From Rostratula benghalensis (taxonomy: Eukaryota; Chordata; Aves; Charadriiformes; Rostratulidae): 64,000 bases of DNA. Position numbers and translations under genes: made by a program. The notes beneath the pieces were generated by a model. It saw nothing but the letters and a program-made list of their open reading frames with translations, was not told where the DNA came from and did no database searches. The stretch is taken from assembly GCA_013399305.1 (NCBI GenBank), contig VXAI01000069.1:985588-1049587 (forward strand), written 5' to 3'. Each line of letters starts with the position of its first letter. The stretch's first letter is position 1. Of the stretch, positions 24,582-36,438 are shown in pieces.

Positions 24582-26466
24582 CTAAAATAAATACAACATA
24601 TACACGTATGGCAACACACAGTGGTGCTCTATTTTATGTTTCTATTCTGGGTTTAGGGAAACAAAGTCACCACAAGGTCACATTCTTTATTTCTAAAGTT
24701 TATGCAAGTCAACTGGGCTGTGGGAAAAGACCCAAGAACAGGATTCCATTAGCAAAGCTGCACAAATAAGAATTAAGAAGAAGAAATTGAAACAAAAAGA
24801 GAGAGATGTAATTCACATCATAGAATTGGCTAGAAGACAGCTGAGGGAGAAGGTGAATTTGTTAAAATTTCCAGCCTACCCACAACTCTCTACCCACAAC
24901 TGTTAAGTTTGGCCCAGAAGTGGTGAGGACAGCAGCAGTGTTAAAACTCTGCAAAAAACCTCAACTCTTTTGCTTATTGATGTAGGATCAGTTGAGAATG
25001 CAACTGCCTGCACAGTTTGTACTGGGGAAGAACAAAACCACAGTACTGCCCGGCACTTGGTAAATGAGGGATGAAGCTAAAGTGTGAGTTCAAGACATTC
25101 AAACCTATTTCTTCCTTTTAAGATAAATTATTAACAGTAGTCCCTGCAGAGGTGTGCCTTTAACAAAGCAACTTTAAAATAACTTGAAAAACATGCAGAG
25201 GAGTGTGTAACACTGGTGATTTAGGATGCTGTCTGACATTTCACTCTGACATCTCCTCCCCAGGAACCATCCATCACAGTGAAATACCAGCCAAAGGAGA
25301 AGGATGATAAAAGGTGGTACAGCCACACATACCTATGGCATGAGGTAGCGCTGCTGCCTGACACAGAGACGAGCTGAGTTACAAGATCTAGAGATTTCCA
25401 CCAACCTTGCCCCCACACAAGAACAAACACAAGGTCAACTGAAAAAAACCTCAAAGATGAACCTGGCAACACAAAGTCACAAGCTAGAGATGGACCCCCG
25501 GTCAGCAAAGCAGCTCTGCAGCCTCCTGTGCCAGTATCCCCAGGGCTGGATGGCAGCAGTGTATCACCAGGGGGTACTGTGGGAGGCACGGTGGCCAAGA
25601 GCCAGTAACAAGATACCCGTAGGGTGGGGATATGAGCAGGGGCTCTGCTGGGACTGACTGAGTGAGGCAGACTGATCTGCTCCCTCTCCACTTTTTCCCA
25701 GTGGAAAAGCAAACCCACAAATGCTGCCACTTTATCAACTGGGACTATTTTTTCAGAGATCCCATAATTTTACAGGTGAGCCCATTCAGCAGTTCTGCCA
25801 CAGGGAGAGACTCCTGATAGCACATTGAAGGGAGGGGTGTGAATTATCCCTGCCACAGCTGAGGGTAGGGACATATGGTTAATAGAAACCAATTCCTCCA
25901 TTGAGTTGACCAAAGAGGAAATGCTCCTCATTAAAAGTTCATTTCCCATTTTAGCAGTACAACAACCAGTTCCCTGTACTGTCCTACAAATACTGTACAT
26001 CCCTGTAAAATACCACTTAATCCCCAGATAACTTAATCCACATCACAGGTAGTGGAAGGAGGTGATGGCTGCAGAGAGAGCAGCTGTGGGCTATTCTGCA
26101 CAGACTTAGAAGAGAGAGCAGTAGAGCAACTGCCTCTGCACACACAACCTGCCTGCAAACGTCAGGCTGTCGCATGGTTTTCTTGGGAGCTGTCTGTCCC
26201 CTGTCCCTCACTGGTTACCCAGAGGTTCTGTGCTTGGCACAGAAGGACAATGTCCACGTACTCAACACTGCAATGGTGTAATAGATGTAGATGGTCTGGG
26301 CAAAGACACAGACAAGATGACCTTCCAAGATCTCTTCCAGGACTACGTTCCAAAACATTGTGCATCACCAGCACCACACCCACAACAACTGATCTAAAAT
26401 ATTTGAGAAAATATATAACTTCAGCGTTTACCTTCATTTTACATAGAGTTTGAAATCTCCATTTAC
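24582..26466 (-). other. RBM20: RBM20 intron 9
   Basis: A 1.9-kb intron. A UCUUCUUCUU motif in the transcript sense lies at about 24775-24785, roughly 195 nt upstream of exon 10. An open frame of 169 codons on the minus strand (25221-25730) has no similarity or splice support. Confidence 0.9.
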
Positions 26467-27151
26467 CTCATTCTCAGGAGATTTGGTTTCCTTCACATCA
26501 CTGCCTTCAGCAGCAGCATCTTCCTCTTGGTCTTTTTCAGCTTTCTTGGCCTTATTCTTATCACTTTGTTTTTGCCTGGAGCCCTCGGATGCTTTGCTGT
26601 GCTTCTGTTCGGCCGCCTCCTCCCTGGCAGCGTCCTCACTGTAAGAATGCCTGCGTTCCCTTGACTTTGCCTCTTCCTTTCTCTTAGATCTCCCAGGTAA
26701 ATCCTGCAGCTGCCTCTGAAACTTGTCAGATTTTGACTTGGAGGTTTTTCGGTAATAGTCATCTTCCCTGCTCTTGTAGCCAGATAAAGGATGAAGCGAG
26801 CCAGGGGAACCACTCCTTAAATATTTTTCTCTGTGCCCTCTGCCTCCTTCAACCCGTTCATCCAAATCAAACTTGTCCAGCTGTCGGGAATAATGTTTCC
26901 TCTCGTGTGCCCACGTGTCAGTCCTGTCCCTCTTCTCGTCCCCATTCTCTCGCCATTCTCTGCCGTCTCTTTCCTCTTCCCGTCGAGGATAGGGGGATTG
27001 ATCCCACGACTCTCTCCCATTTCCCCACTCGGTCCTGCCGGTCCCCATCGGGCTGTGGGGTGAGCTGCAGGAAGTAAAGCTGGGAGTGTGGGACCGGGGC
27101 GACAGGGAGCGGCTTATGGGGCTGCGAGAGCGGGGCCTCTCCGTGCCATAC
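26467..27151 (-). CDS. RBM20: RBM20 coding exon 9 (RS region with RSRSP hotspot)
   Basis: A 685-nt exon encoding residues 597-825, with donor GAATGAG|GTAAAT and phase 0 at the end. It opens with [25 protein letters not shown] is at residues 604-608 (codons 27118-27132) and is perfectly conserved. In humans this stretch is a phosphorylated nuclear-localisation element and the hotspot for dilated cardiomyopathy mutations that mislocalise RBM20 to cytoplasmic granules. The rest is Arg/Ser/Glu/Lys-rich ([45 protein letters not shown]), aligning along its length with human. The acceptor is a CAGCAG tandem: exon start 27151 gives Asp-Arg-Tyr as in human, and start 27154 would insert a Ser. Confidence 0.96.
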
Positions 27152-27960
27152 CTGCTGCAGAGGGAAAAGACAGCTGTGACTGGCTGACCCACTGTGGGCT
27201 ACCAAGTTCTTGTACGCTGCAAACACATGGGAACTGAGAACCTGAGGCCCCAGGCCTTTCACAGACATGCCCTGCACAGCTGCAAACACAGTGAACAGGA
27301 GGAAAGGCAGTGTCATAGCCACAGAGCTTAACTAAATCCCCACAGATCTGTCAAGAATATATTCATTCATTCTTAAAAGCATCTCACAGGGGCTTAGCAT
27401 TAAAAGCTTGTAATACATTAATACCTTTACAATGACCCTAATGTCTGTACCCTTAATACTCACTTACCTAGGGTACTGACGAGAAAAAAGTGACAAAGGT
27501 CATCTGTTCAAAAAAGATGTTTTAGGATTGTGATTCCTCTCCATTTTTACTGGAGGGTCCAGAAGCCAGGCAGATCAGAAATATACCCAGATACATTGTA
27601 ATGTGAACTGGCTCCTTCCCTCTAGGTTTCGCAGCACTCCCAGGCTTTGCACTTTTCACTCAAGGGGGAGGAGAGGGGAATGGCTTCATTTGTGTATTCT
27701 TCAAATGCCAGGCATGTTTTCTGAGTCATCATCATCAGTAGGAAAGAGTTCAGTTATTTTCATAACATGCACAGTTTTAGTCTGATCTCACTATATAGGC
27801 CCTGCACCTACTATTGAACCCACTTACATTTTTACATGGATTTGAAGTGAGATCCAAATTAAGAAAGCATATGAGATAACAGAAGGAAGTACTCAGATGA
27901 TGCTTTTTCTACCTGTAGTTTTACAGACTTATCCAGTTCCAAACCATGGAGAAACTTTAC
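27152..27960 (-). other. RBM20: RBM20 intron 8
   Basis: An 809-bp intron leading to the CAGCAG acceptor of exon 9. Nothing else is recognised. Confidence 0.9.
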
Positions 27961-28040
27961 CTGTCCACTTCACGCAGCAGGTCCCTCTCCCTCTGCGAAT
28001 GGATGTCCTGGATGATAGCAGCCACGTTCTTACCTGGTTT
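27961..28040 (-). CDS. RBM20: RBM20 coding exon 8 (linker between RRM and RS region)
   Basis: An 80-nt exon with acceptor GATTTAG|AAACCAG and donor GGACAG|GTAAAG, encoding residues 571-596 and two bases of Arg597. The peptide [20 protein letters not shown] matches human [20 protein letters not shown] except at one residue. The phase is 0 in and 2 out. Seven bases into the exon is a strong 5' splice-site match, CAG|GTAAGA at 28033-28028. It is closer to consensus than the genuine donor (GTAAAG). Confidence 0.96.
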
Positions 28041-28723
28041 CTAAATCAGACAAAGACACTGTTTAGCATGCTGTGCTACTCTCCAAGCTACCATAGGTGA
28101 TTTCTCCTTCAAGAAACAGCATCCCTGCATCATTAAATTCTACTACCATTGTGGACTGTTGTGGCTACAGTCTTTTCTGCAGCTGGTATCTCAGTAACAA
28201 GATCAAAGCAGGAAAATGATGCAAATGGAAAATTTGCTCCATTACATTGTAGCACTTTTTCACACATGGCTGCTGGAGCAGGCTTTGAAAACTCTCTTGT
28301 ACTTCCCTGATACACATTCACTACAGAGTATTTTCCAGAAATCAGGTATAAGAGGAAACAAAGCAGATAATTTTTCTAATAGCTGAATTAAATACGTGTA
28401 GCAGCCTTTCTGTGACCCTCTAGGAATGAACTGCCTTCTCTTCATCTCAGAGTTCAGCTCATTCTGGAGTACAGCACTAAGAGATTATGTTTAGACACAA
28501 GAGCTTCAGAAAAGCTAAGTGCAAGAGAGATGTGTACAGGAAGTGCTGATTACTTGAGGTTCAAGATCCTTTACAAAAGTTGCACTCCTCCAGGCTGGAG
28601 TGCATGTAATTCATCAAACACTTGGAGCATGCAGAGCTGAGCAACATAATCATGCAGGAACTCAGAAGGCAGTGTGCAATGGTACATAGCTCTTTTCCCT
28701 TTCCATCGTGCACTTCTGTTTGG

Positions 28724-28743
28724 TTTTTTTTTTTTTTTTTTTT
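28724..28743. repeat. Poly-T run (20) in intron 7
   Basis: Twenty T on the plus strand, which is A20 in the RBM20 transcript. Confidence 0.95.
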
Positions 28744-29433
28744 AACAAAGAGAAAGAGTGTTTGCTCATGCAGAGCGAAATAATTCCATGACCTGAAAAA
28801 CTGCCACTGGAAAGGCTGACAATCTTCCTGAAGTCTAGGCAAACTCCCACACTCTCCTGGGTAATTCCTGTTCTATGTTAAGATGCAGTCTCCACCACCT
28901 TACATCTGAGCCCCTCACCATACCACACTAAGAAAAACTGCCCTGGCTTAGGGACTTTCAGCAACTCCCTTAAGTTTTCTTAAACTATTACAGACATACT
29001 GGAGAGAAAGGGACTTTTCGAAAGATCAAACCAAACCATCTGAGTTACTCATTTTTCCTCAAAGCTTGTAAAAGGCCCCTTAAACTCTTAACTTGGAATA
29101 TCACAGAGTTATCTTATAAAATAACCTTGTGCTACGCTAGATAATACATTTTGAAGCTTTTCAGCTCTGCATTGCCAGTTCCAATACAAATCTCCATGAA
29201 AAAAACATACTCTCAGCATTACACATGGCAGTGCCTAAGCTTCCATAAATACGCTCACAAGAACCCTGATTTTTGGATGTCACTCAGGTGTTCACATCAG
29301 TGTCACCCACTCTACAGGAAGTCCAAAGACTATTGCTCTGTCCTGACTCTATGTAAAAAAAAAAATAAAAATTAAAATTTGCTTTTTAATTTAGGTCAAG
29401 AAAGAACAAAAAAGAAATCAGTGTGATGTTTAG

Positions 29434-29480
29434 TCACAGAATCATAGAATGGTCCAGGCTGGAAGGGTCCTGCCATCACT
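29434..29480 (-). mobile_element. Short CR1 3'-end fragment in intron 7
   Basis: The sequence TCACAGAATCATAGAATGG followed by CCAGGCTGGAAGGGTCC is the reverse complement of the extreme CR1 3' end. It is only about 45 bp long. Confidence 0.7.
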
Positions 29481-29951
29481 GCTTGGTACTGCATCGTGCT
29501 ACGGCTCAAGCGAACAAGCAGTGAAAAGCATCACTTCAGGCTTAACGCCTGACTAAAAGGATAGGACCATCTTCTTTGTGCTGACATGTTGGTTGTACCT
29601 CACACATGGCACCGTGTCTCAGACCTTTGTCAGGCCAAGGAACGTGGGGAGCCTGCTCAGAAGGAAGCTAGAAGAGATTTTTGCAATGACAGTATGGGAG
29701 GTTGAAAGAAAATGGTATCTTTTCCAAGGGCTAAAATTTAGAACAAGAGCAAGCAGCTAAGTATAACTATTTAAGTGTAACTTAGATACTAAAATAAGTA
29801 TAATAGTATAAATATCACTAATGTACATTCAATAATTTATTTTTCCATAATACTAAAGCATTAAAAATCTGTAATTGGCAAAGATTTTTAGATGTATTCT
29901 CCAGGATTGTTATGGAAACTCAGGAAATCTGATCAGGAATGACTATCTTAC

Positions 29952-30083
29952 CTTCAGCTGCAATTCCTTGTATCTTTTAGACATCCTAATCAGTAACTTG
30001 TCATCATTTATCATAGCAGGTTTTTCTTTGTAGTACTGCACCATGGCTTGTGCTGCTTCGCTGTAAGCCATTTCCAGAAAGGC
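29952..30083 (-). CDS. RBM20: RBM20 coding exon 7 (second half of RRM)
   Basis: A 132-nt exon, phase 0 to 0, with acceptor TTGCTAG|GCCTTT and donor CTGAAG|GTAAGA, encoding residues 527-570. AFLEMAY (527-533) is the RNP1-like strand. It is followed by the helix [15 protein letters not shown] and the last strand [10 protein letters not shown], which ends the RRM. The sequence differs only slightly from human (for example [11 protein letters not shown] compared with QEKSAVINGEK). Confidence 0.97.
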
Positions 30084-31439
30084 CTAGCAACAAACAGGGA
30101 GAGCTTTAAAATCTACTACATAAATAAAAATAAATAAAAGTATAAGAGAGGAAAGGCAGCACAATAATTTTCATTTGGATTCTTCTCATGCAGAATCTCT
30201 CGGTAGCACAGAACTGGGTAGCTTTCCAGCCCTGGAGCTCAAACAGTTAACAGTCCATTGCTCAGCTTCCTTTTAACTAGAAATAATGGTTTCAACCCAG
30301 CTAATAAAGCTGACAGGCAACTTGAGAAGCAGGTTTAGTTAAAAATGGAATGACTGGAATCTAAACTTTCTTGATATATGAAAACATCGCCTTTCCTTCA
30401 CTTCCTCACTGGTGCTTCTACACCCCGGTCAGCTGCTGACAGGAGGCAGAACTGCAGCGCTGCAGCAGGCACTGCTCCTCAGACTGTCAGCTGCTTCTTG
30501 CAGAATTGCAAGAGATCCAGAGGAAAGCAGAACATCGGAGCACGAGCAGCCACACAAAGCCAAAAAGAGCTTAAAAATCCTGAACTATGTTAACTAGCAC
30601 TTTTATTTAAACAAAACCTGCATTTGATGTGACTGCAGTTTAACTGGTCAAGGATACACTCACAGCTGTGTAATGGCAGCATTTTGAAACACTGCAATCT
30701 CAAACTTTGCCCACTGGCATGGATTCTGCATCTGTCTGTAGTGTCTGCCACAGGTAGATGGGAGAAGATTTTCTAGTCTCGAGTTCACCACTTCTGGCAG
30801 ACTTAAGGCAGGCACAAGCTACCTTGAAGAAAGAGCTCTGCTACAAGATGGGGCAGACCAAAAGGAAGTGAGGTGTCAGTGCCCCCTCCAAGGACACAGC
30901 CTTCCTTTAGTGTGTGTGCACCAGATCACCCAGTGCAGCCACCAGCCTGTGACTGTCATTACACCTCTGTGGGATCTGCTTCGGCTGTAACACCAGTCTG
31001 GCAAGTGGTGCAGGCCAGCCAAACTGGGAGAGAGTGCAAGTCATTCTTCAATGCCCAGTTCAGCTCTATGAGTACAGGTATGAAAGCAATAAAACCCTCC
31101 CAAACAGAACAAGAGAAGTCTGAAAGCAACCCTAACAAATGGCTGAGAGAAGAAGGCCAACTTACTTACTTTTAAAAAAATTATTATTATAAGTTTTAAA
31201 AGTACAATTATACAACACTTCTTCAGTGAGATTTTGGGGGATTTTTAACGAGAACTATGAGGCAGTCATCATGTTTATGCCATCACCTCAATCTGTGAAC
31301 ACCTTATTTTTTTTTAAATTTAAGTTTCTGTTACAGAAAAAAAAAAAAAAAAAGATATTTTCCCCAAAGCCTCTGTCTTCTTCTCAGTATGTCTTTATGC
31401 CAATAGACATCAACACCGGTGACCCCAAATGCACAGTAC
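30084..31439 (-). other. RBM20: RBM20 intron 6
   Basis: A 1.36-kb intron splitting the RRM. It contains a poly-A run (31337-31353 on the plus strand) about 90 bp inside the donor. Confidence 0.9.
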
Positions 31440-31574
31440 CTGGTTAGTGGATTTCATGAGGATATAGTTGGTGACCTTCCCAAACGGGAGGCCCAGGTTA
31501 ATGACATCATTCTCTGTGCAGCTTCCCTCGGGGAGGTTGCAGATGTGAACAACTCGACCCAGTGTAGATTTCCT
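31440..31574 (-). CDS. RBM20: RBM20 coding exon 6 (first half of RRM)
   Basis: A 135-nt exon, phase 0 to 0, with acceptor TTTCCCCAG|AGGAAA and donor AACCAG|GTACTG, encoding residues 482-526. It carries the RRM start [13 protein letters not shown], in which VHICNL (490-495) is the RNP2 strand. [20 protein letters not shown] follows and is essentially identical to mammalian RBM20. The RRM recognises UCUU motifs in target introns (established for the mammalian protein). This exon and exon 7 are the most conserved parts of the gene. Confidence 0.97.
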
Positions 31575-34500
31575 CTGGGGAAACTGGGAAGAAAAACAAC
31601 TCAAAGCGACGTTTTAATCTTAGATAATCCATCCACTAGATAAAACCTTACATTTTTGCAAAAAACGAAACATTCTGTTCTGTGTATCTGTTATTAAGGA
31701 CAAATATTCTTCTGTAAACCCTTGTATTTTAACATTCTGGTTTAGAAATGGCAATGGGAAGGGAAATGTTTAACTGCAGTGCAGCTTGCAATGGAGTCTC
31801 CATCCCTGGACATTACAAAGCGCAGGGAGGATTTCTAGAAGAGATGCTCTCGTTCAAACAGGACTAACAATACTGCTACAAAAGCCAACTTGCCACCTCA
31901 GACCTGATGGACTCCAGAGCTTCAGCTCCCTGGCATCTCACAGCAGAGGGCTGGCGGCTGCCATGGGCACAGGCCACTGCACTGTACTCAGCACCAGCAA
32001 GAGTTTAGAGGCCCCTCGGTGTTCGGAGATGGAGAGTACTCCTGCCATGGGGAGGTCTCAGCCCCTCCTGATGGGTCCCTGCAGGGCTGGTACCCATCTG
32101 TACATCAGCACAACCCCTACAGCTCCTCTGACAAATCAGACAGCCTTCCTCACCCCATCTGCATCTCTCTGTCCTACTGTGAGCTCTGTGCCTTCCCTGC
32201 ATGTGAAGGCACCATCCACTATTGCCCTTAGCAGACAATTTGCAAGCAATGCACAAAAAAATAGTATTTTCAAGTATTCCATAAATGCCCATTTATGTAG
32301 TGGTGGTGGTGCCTGGAAATTGAAGCAGATGCTTACTGCACCTGCTGAATTTATGGACATTAGAAATCAGCTTAGGTGACTACAGAGGTGTTCAGGACAT
32401 CAGGGGCTGGACTTAATCCCTCCCCTTCTGCCCTGGTGGACCAGACTGGGCTGAGGGTAAAAAGTGATCCCATTTAACTTGTGAAAGGACACACAGCTGT
32501 ACCTCAGGCTGGAAAACCTGCTACTTCCCCCTCTCATTGCAGCAACACACAGTAGGAGGGGGTATAGTGACCACTGGACACGCAGAGAGGCAGGGCTCCT
32601 GAACTGGCCTGGCACAGGCACATGGTGCTGGTGTGGTAATCGCTTCCCAAGGGTGGAAGTCTATTTTGGAGTGCTGAGGCAGTTCCCAAAGAGCTGCCCA
32701 TCTCCCTGACGTGGAAAATAGACTCTGCACTGCTTGTGCAAAAAGGCATCGGGATATACTTGGGGAGGAACATAATTTACCCCAGCTAATGACACGTGAA
32801 ACATCGCTCACACAGGATTAAGTCTGCCCAGACTACTTCCCTGTTTATGACCTCTGCTGTTAGGATTTTACTGAAGAAGTAACTCTACCTTCATTTAAAA
32901 TTGTGCCATTCAAGGGAAGATGCACATCACGTAATCTTGTGGGATCAAGTTCACCAGAGCCATCACAAATGTTTGGCTTGTCAGCAAGTTCACAAGTTAC
33001 AGAGCTAATGTTATCTTATTTACACCTTCATCCCATTACCTTCCCTCCAGGCTTCACCACTTAACCATTGGTGTATCTTTGCTGCAACAAGACCCTGTAT
33101 TATACAGTGGTCTGCTATTTAGTTTGCATCTCACAGAGCCTGCCCAGGCACATAATGTAGGTCAAAGAAGTGTTGAAGTCCGGAAGTAAGATATTTTCTT
33201 TAGTAGAAAAATAACAAAGAGCTGATCCTGAAAAAGATGAAGCAACTCCACTCCACTTGAACAGAAAAGGAAGTGAAGGCAGCGTGTAGCACACAACAGC
33301 AAAATACAACTACAGCCGGTGGGGAAAAAGGAAACCCTCCCGACAGCAACTGCAGTCTCAGTGTAGGAACACCTCAGGTCACCTGGCACCTTCTGCTTGT
33401 TTTGTTAGATCTGTTGAGAGATGGTATGTGAAGAGTCTCTGGGACTAGAAAGATTTAGTTGTTCCCTACGTACGGTCCAGAGCCCGTGCTGGGACACGCA
33501 CTCAGCAGTACATTAAATCCAACCCCGGGAAGATGTTACCACCTCCCCACAACTGGCAATAGCTTAAATTAAAACGCTTACGCCATAAATCTGCTGTAAT
33601 TCATGATGAAGAAGTGGTCACACACTCATACCAGAAGTCAATGGGCTGTACCCAGCAATAATCTTGTCAGCTGATTGAAGTTAAATCGGATCCATTCATT
33701 AAACAGGGCTGTAAATCACAGCCAGAAAAGGAATATACACCTTCCATATCCACAGTCTGGAAGTTAGAGGAGCTTTTGTGTGTCAAGTGTTGAATGTAGT
33801 TTTCTATAAGTCTCTAAGTTAACTTTCTGTTCAACCAATATCTACAGGGATTACCAGTGCAGCTGGACAACTACTACAAAAATAATTTGATACACAGCAG
33901 TGAAATGCATTTCATACCATTTGTCGTATTATTTCACCAATCCAATTTGTTTTGTTTTGTTTTGTTTTTTTAACTAAAGCATTTTTTTCCAATGTTGTTT
34001 TATTTATTGCTTTTCAAAATCTTTATTCCTTTCTTGAGATTGACATGAAACTTTTCTAAAGAGAATAAGAAACTGACAGTCCCATCCCTCCAGTGCTAAT
34101 GTCTGTCTGTGCCTGAGACTTGTAGCACGGTACTTGCCTTTTGAAGAGGGATAGTTATTTGCAGATGGGTAGCACAGAGCAAGCTCTTCCAGAAATCTGA
34201 ACACTTTGTTTATGATTACATGCAGGGTCAAGTATAATCTCCCACTGCTCAGTTAAATGGCATCAGCTTAGCTGAAAGTGAATACTACCGTGCAAAGGTG
34301 TAATAAATTATAAGCCACCTGGGTTGTGGGTGAATGACAGCTGGCAAATTTAATCTTAACACCTCTAATATAGCTCCCTGTCCACCCAGTGAGCTTTTGA
34401 AGAGAAAGGGGATTTACAGTGCCCAGCAAAATCAAAGTTATTGTTTCTTTTATCTCTCATAGTATCACAGGTCATTCAGATGGAGCACTTCTGCAAGCAG

Positions 34501-35903
34501 CTTAAATGATAAATAGTGACAGATTCTAAGGAGAAATGATACTGGCATTAGCAGTAATTTCATTTGTGGTGAGGCTGACAGACATGATGAAAAGGAAAAT
34601 TCCTCCACACCCGCTGCTACTCCACCTCTGACCTTGGAGGCAGCCGTCATGAGCAGCTCTGCTTTTTGCTCCCCTGCACACACAGTGTCTCTGACGGGCA
34701 GAAGCTAAAACCCCTTCCAATAACCTCTGTCACAGGAAAAAATTGGCTGGATTAAACAAATTCGGGTGATGTGTCTGTAAGCAGGGCCTGATGCAAACTG
34801 GAGCTGCAAAGAGACACAAGTCAGCCTGGCATCCCAGAGCATTTGAGACCACATCAGGACAAACACACAAAAGCTATCAAGTGAGAACTCAAAGCCCTGG
34901 ATTACTGCTGCTATTCCATGACTGCCATAACATGAGTCCTTGATGCCTCCAGCTTTAATTGTAGCTTTCCAATATATGTTGAGCTTCATTTTAACCCTAA
35001 CAACTTTGTATTTCCATTATTTATATGATTTGCTTTTATTTGCCTTTTTTCCTGGTTGTCTGGGTTTTTTTGGGGTGGTGGTGGGGGTGTTTGGGTTTTT
35101 TTTGTTGTTGTTGTTGGTTTTTTTTCCCTCTTAAAGTCTTTCTGCTTTATCAGTGAAAGAACCACTTTTAACATTATCCTTTTTTTTTTTTTTTCCTGGC
35201 ATTTTTTGATTATTGGGCTAGGAATTCAAGCACGCATTAGAGCTACCTGACTGGAGATCTGTGTTGAATGCAGGGTGGGGGGCTAATAAACCTGAACCAT
35301 GGAAGGCTGTACAGCAAAGCAAACTTGCTGAAAGGTTACCAGTGGCAGCAAATGATATAAACAGCACACTAAAATAACCTAAGAAGAAGTTAGTCCAGTA
35401 TAATGAATTGATCTGGGCTTCCCAGGTGAGTAACAGTTAGCGAAGCTGCAGATACTGTCTTTGTCAGTACTGCTACCTGGGAAAAGGACTCCAGCATGGG
35501 AGAGGCAGAGAGCAATGGCTACAAATAAATAACTGGAGAGATGGCAGGCTGCTTGCTGGGAGTGATGCTCAGAATGAGTGAAAACTAACCCAAATCTTCA
35601 TTCCAAACTGAAGCTGACCTTCCTGGGTTGAAAAGACTCAGAAAATAGGGGGGAGGGAAGTCAATGAGAGGCAAACAAACCCATTTACCCACCTCCTCAA
35701 ATCTCTCTGACAAACAAACAACTTTTAGAATTGGGCAGAAAAAATTACAATCAAGTATAGAAGAGCTGCAGGGAAGTTGAACAGACTGAATATCCAGATT
35801 ATTAGCTAAAAGGATGCCTTCAGGGTTTTAATTCCAGTAAGCCAAAGTGGCTTCTACAAGAATGTCAACATGGAGATGAATTTGCTTAGGTACTCACTCT
35901 TAC
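31575..35903 (-). other. RBM20: RBM20 intron 5
   Basis: A 4.3-kb intron, the largest after intron 1. A GC-richer part at about 31780-32380 carries a 197-codon plus-strand open frame with no recognisable similarity. A TTTTG repeat lies at about 33947-33970, and the G/T-rich quadruplex motif at 35062-35126. Confidence 0.9.
35062..35126 (+). repeat. G/T-rich low-complexity tract with G-quadruplex motif, intron 5
   Basis: Four G runs on the plus strand (35062-35064, 35072-35075, 35083-35087, 35093-35095), with loops of 7, 7 and 5 bases, satisfy the usual quadruplex pattern. TTG repeats follow. The G-rich strand is the template strand for RBM20, so the RNA itself would be C-rich. Confidence 0.85.
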
Positions 35904-35995
35904 CCCTGATGGAGAAGAAGAAAATGTAGAACCTGGCTGACCAAAGGATCTTGCTGATGCAGTGATAAAAGATGAGCCGACATTTGGTGGAAAAT
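35904..35995 (-). CDS. RBM20: RBM20 coding exon 5 (Ser-rich linker before the RRM)
   Basis: A 92-nt exon with acceptor ATTTAG|ATTTTCC, encoding residues 451-481, a Ser/Phe-rich linker (for example ITASARSFGQPGSTF, compared with human VPIPARSFTQSSPTF). The preferred donor is CAGGG|GTAAGA at 35903-35902. A second in-frame donor, GTGAGT, lies six bases further on, and its use would add Val-Arg and move the exon end to 35898. The human protein continues directly into RKGAGRVVHIC, which supports the first donor. The phase is 1 in and 0 out. Confidence 0.93.
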
Positions 35996-36346
35996 CTAAA
36001 TAATGGATTACACACATTTAATGAAAATCTTGACTCATATTAATTGTATTAGTATGCTCAGTAAGCAATGCCCCATTTACATAGTAATTAATTTCATGGT
36101 CTTTACAAGAATTATACACTATTTTGTTGTACTGTGAAAACAAGTCATTGTTTGAAAGAAAAATAAATTCATACTCTGAAAGGCACAGTATTGGCTTTTA
36201 GCCCTTCTGTGCACAACTTCTAAAAAGTTTTACTTGGAAAGTTGTATCACATTTCATTTAAAATGTCCACTTTTTCCCCAGAGACTGACTTCCCTTTCAA
36301 TTAAAAACAAAAAGTGGTTTTAACTATTGCATATACAACCATTCAC
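35996..36346 (-). other. RBM20: RBM20 intron 4
   Basis: A 351-bp AT-rich intron, with nothing beyond splice signals. Confidence 0.9.
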
Positions 36347-36438
36347 CTTCAATACTAGATGGATTGAAAACTGCTGCATTATTTGGTGATAAATGCAATG
36401 TTCCATCTGCTGCGCTTAACACACACCGGATACCAGTG
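36347..36438 (-). CDS. RBM20: RBM20 coding exon 4 (linker between zinc finger 1 and RRM)
   Basis: A 92-nt exon with acceptor CTTTTCCAG|CACTGG and donor GAAG|GTGAAT, encoding residues 420-450 plus one base. The peptide TGIRCVLSAADGTLHLSPNN matches human [20 protein letters not shown]. No domain is known here; it links the zinc finger to the RRM. The intron before it is only 160 bp, the shortest in the gene. The phase is 2 in and 1 out. Confidence 0.95.

Larger units (their letters stand above)
28041..29951 (-). other. RBM20: RBM20 intron 7
   Basis: A 1.9-kb intron with a T20 run (28724) and a short CR1 remnant (29434). No extra exon seen. Confidence 0.9.

Noticed and set aside
26443..26466. 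Continuation of exon 9 into [10 protein letters not shown] and a stop
   Set aside because: This is intron read-through; the GAG|GTAAAT donor and the following exon 10 in matching phase explain it.
31786..32379. 197-codon plus-strand open frame in intron 5
   Set aside because: No domain, no splice pairs, no similarity to known proteins; it sits in a GC-richer stretch where stops are rare by chance.
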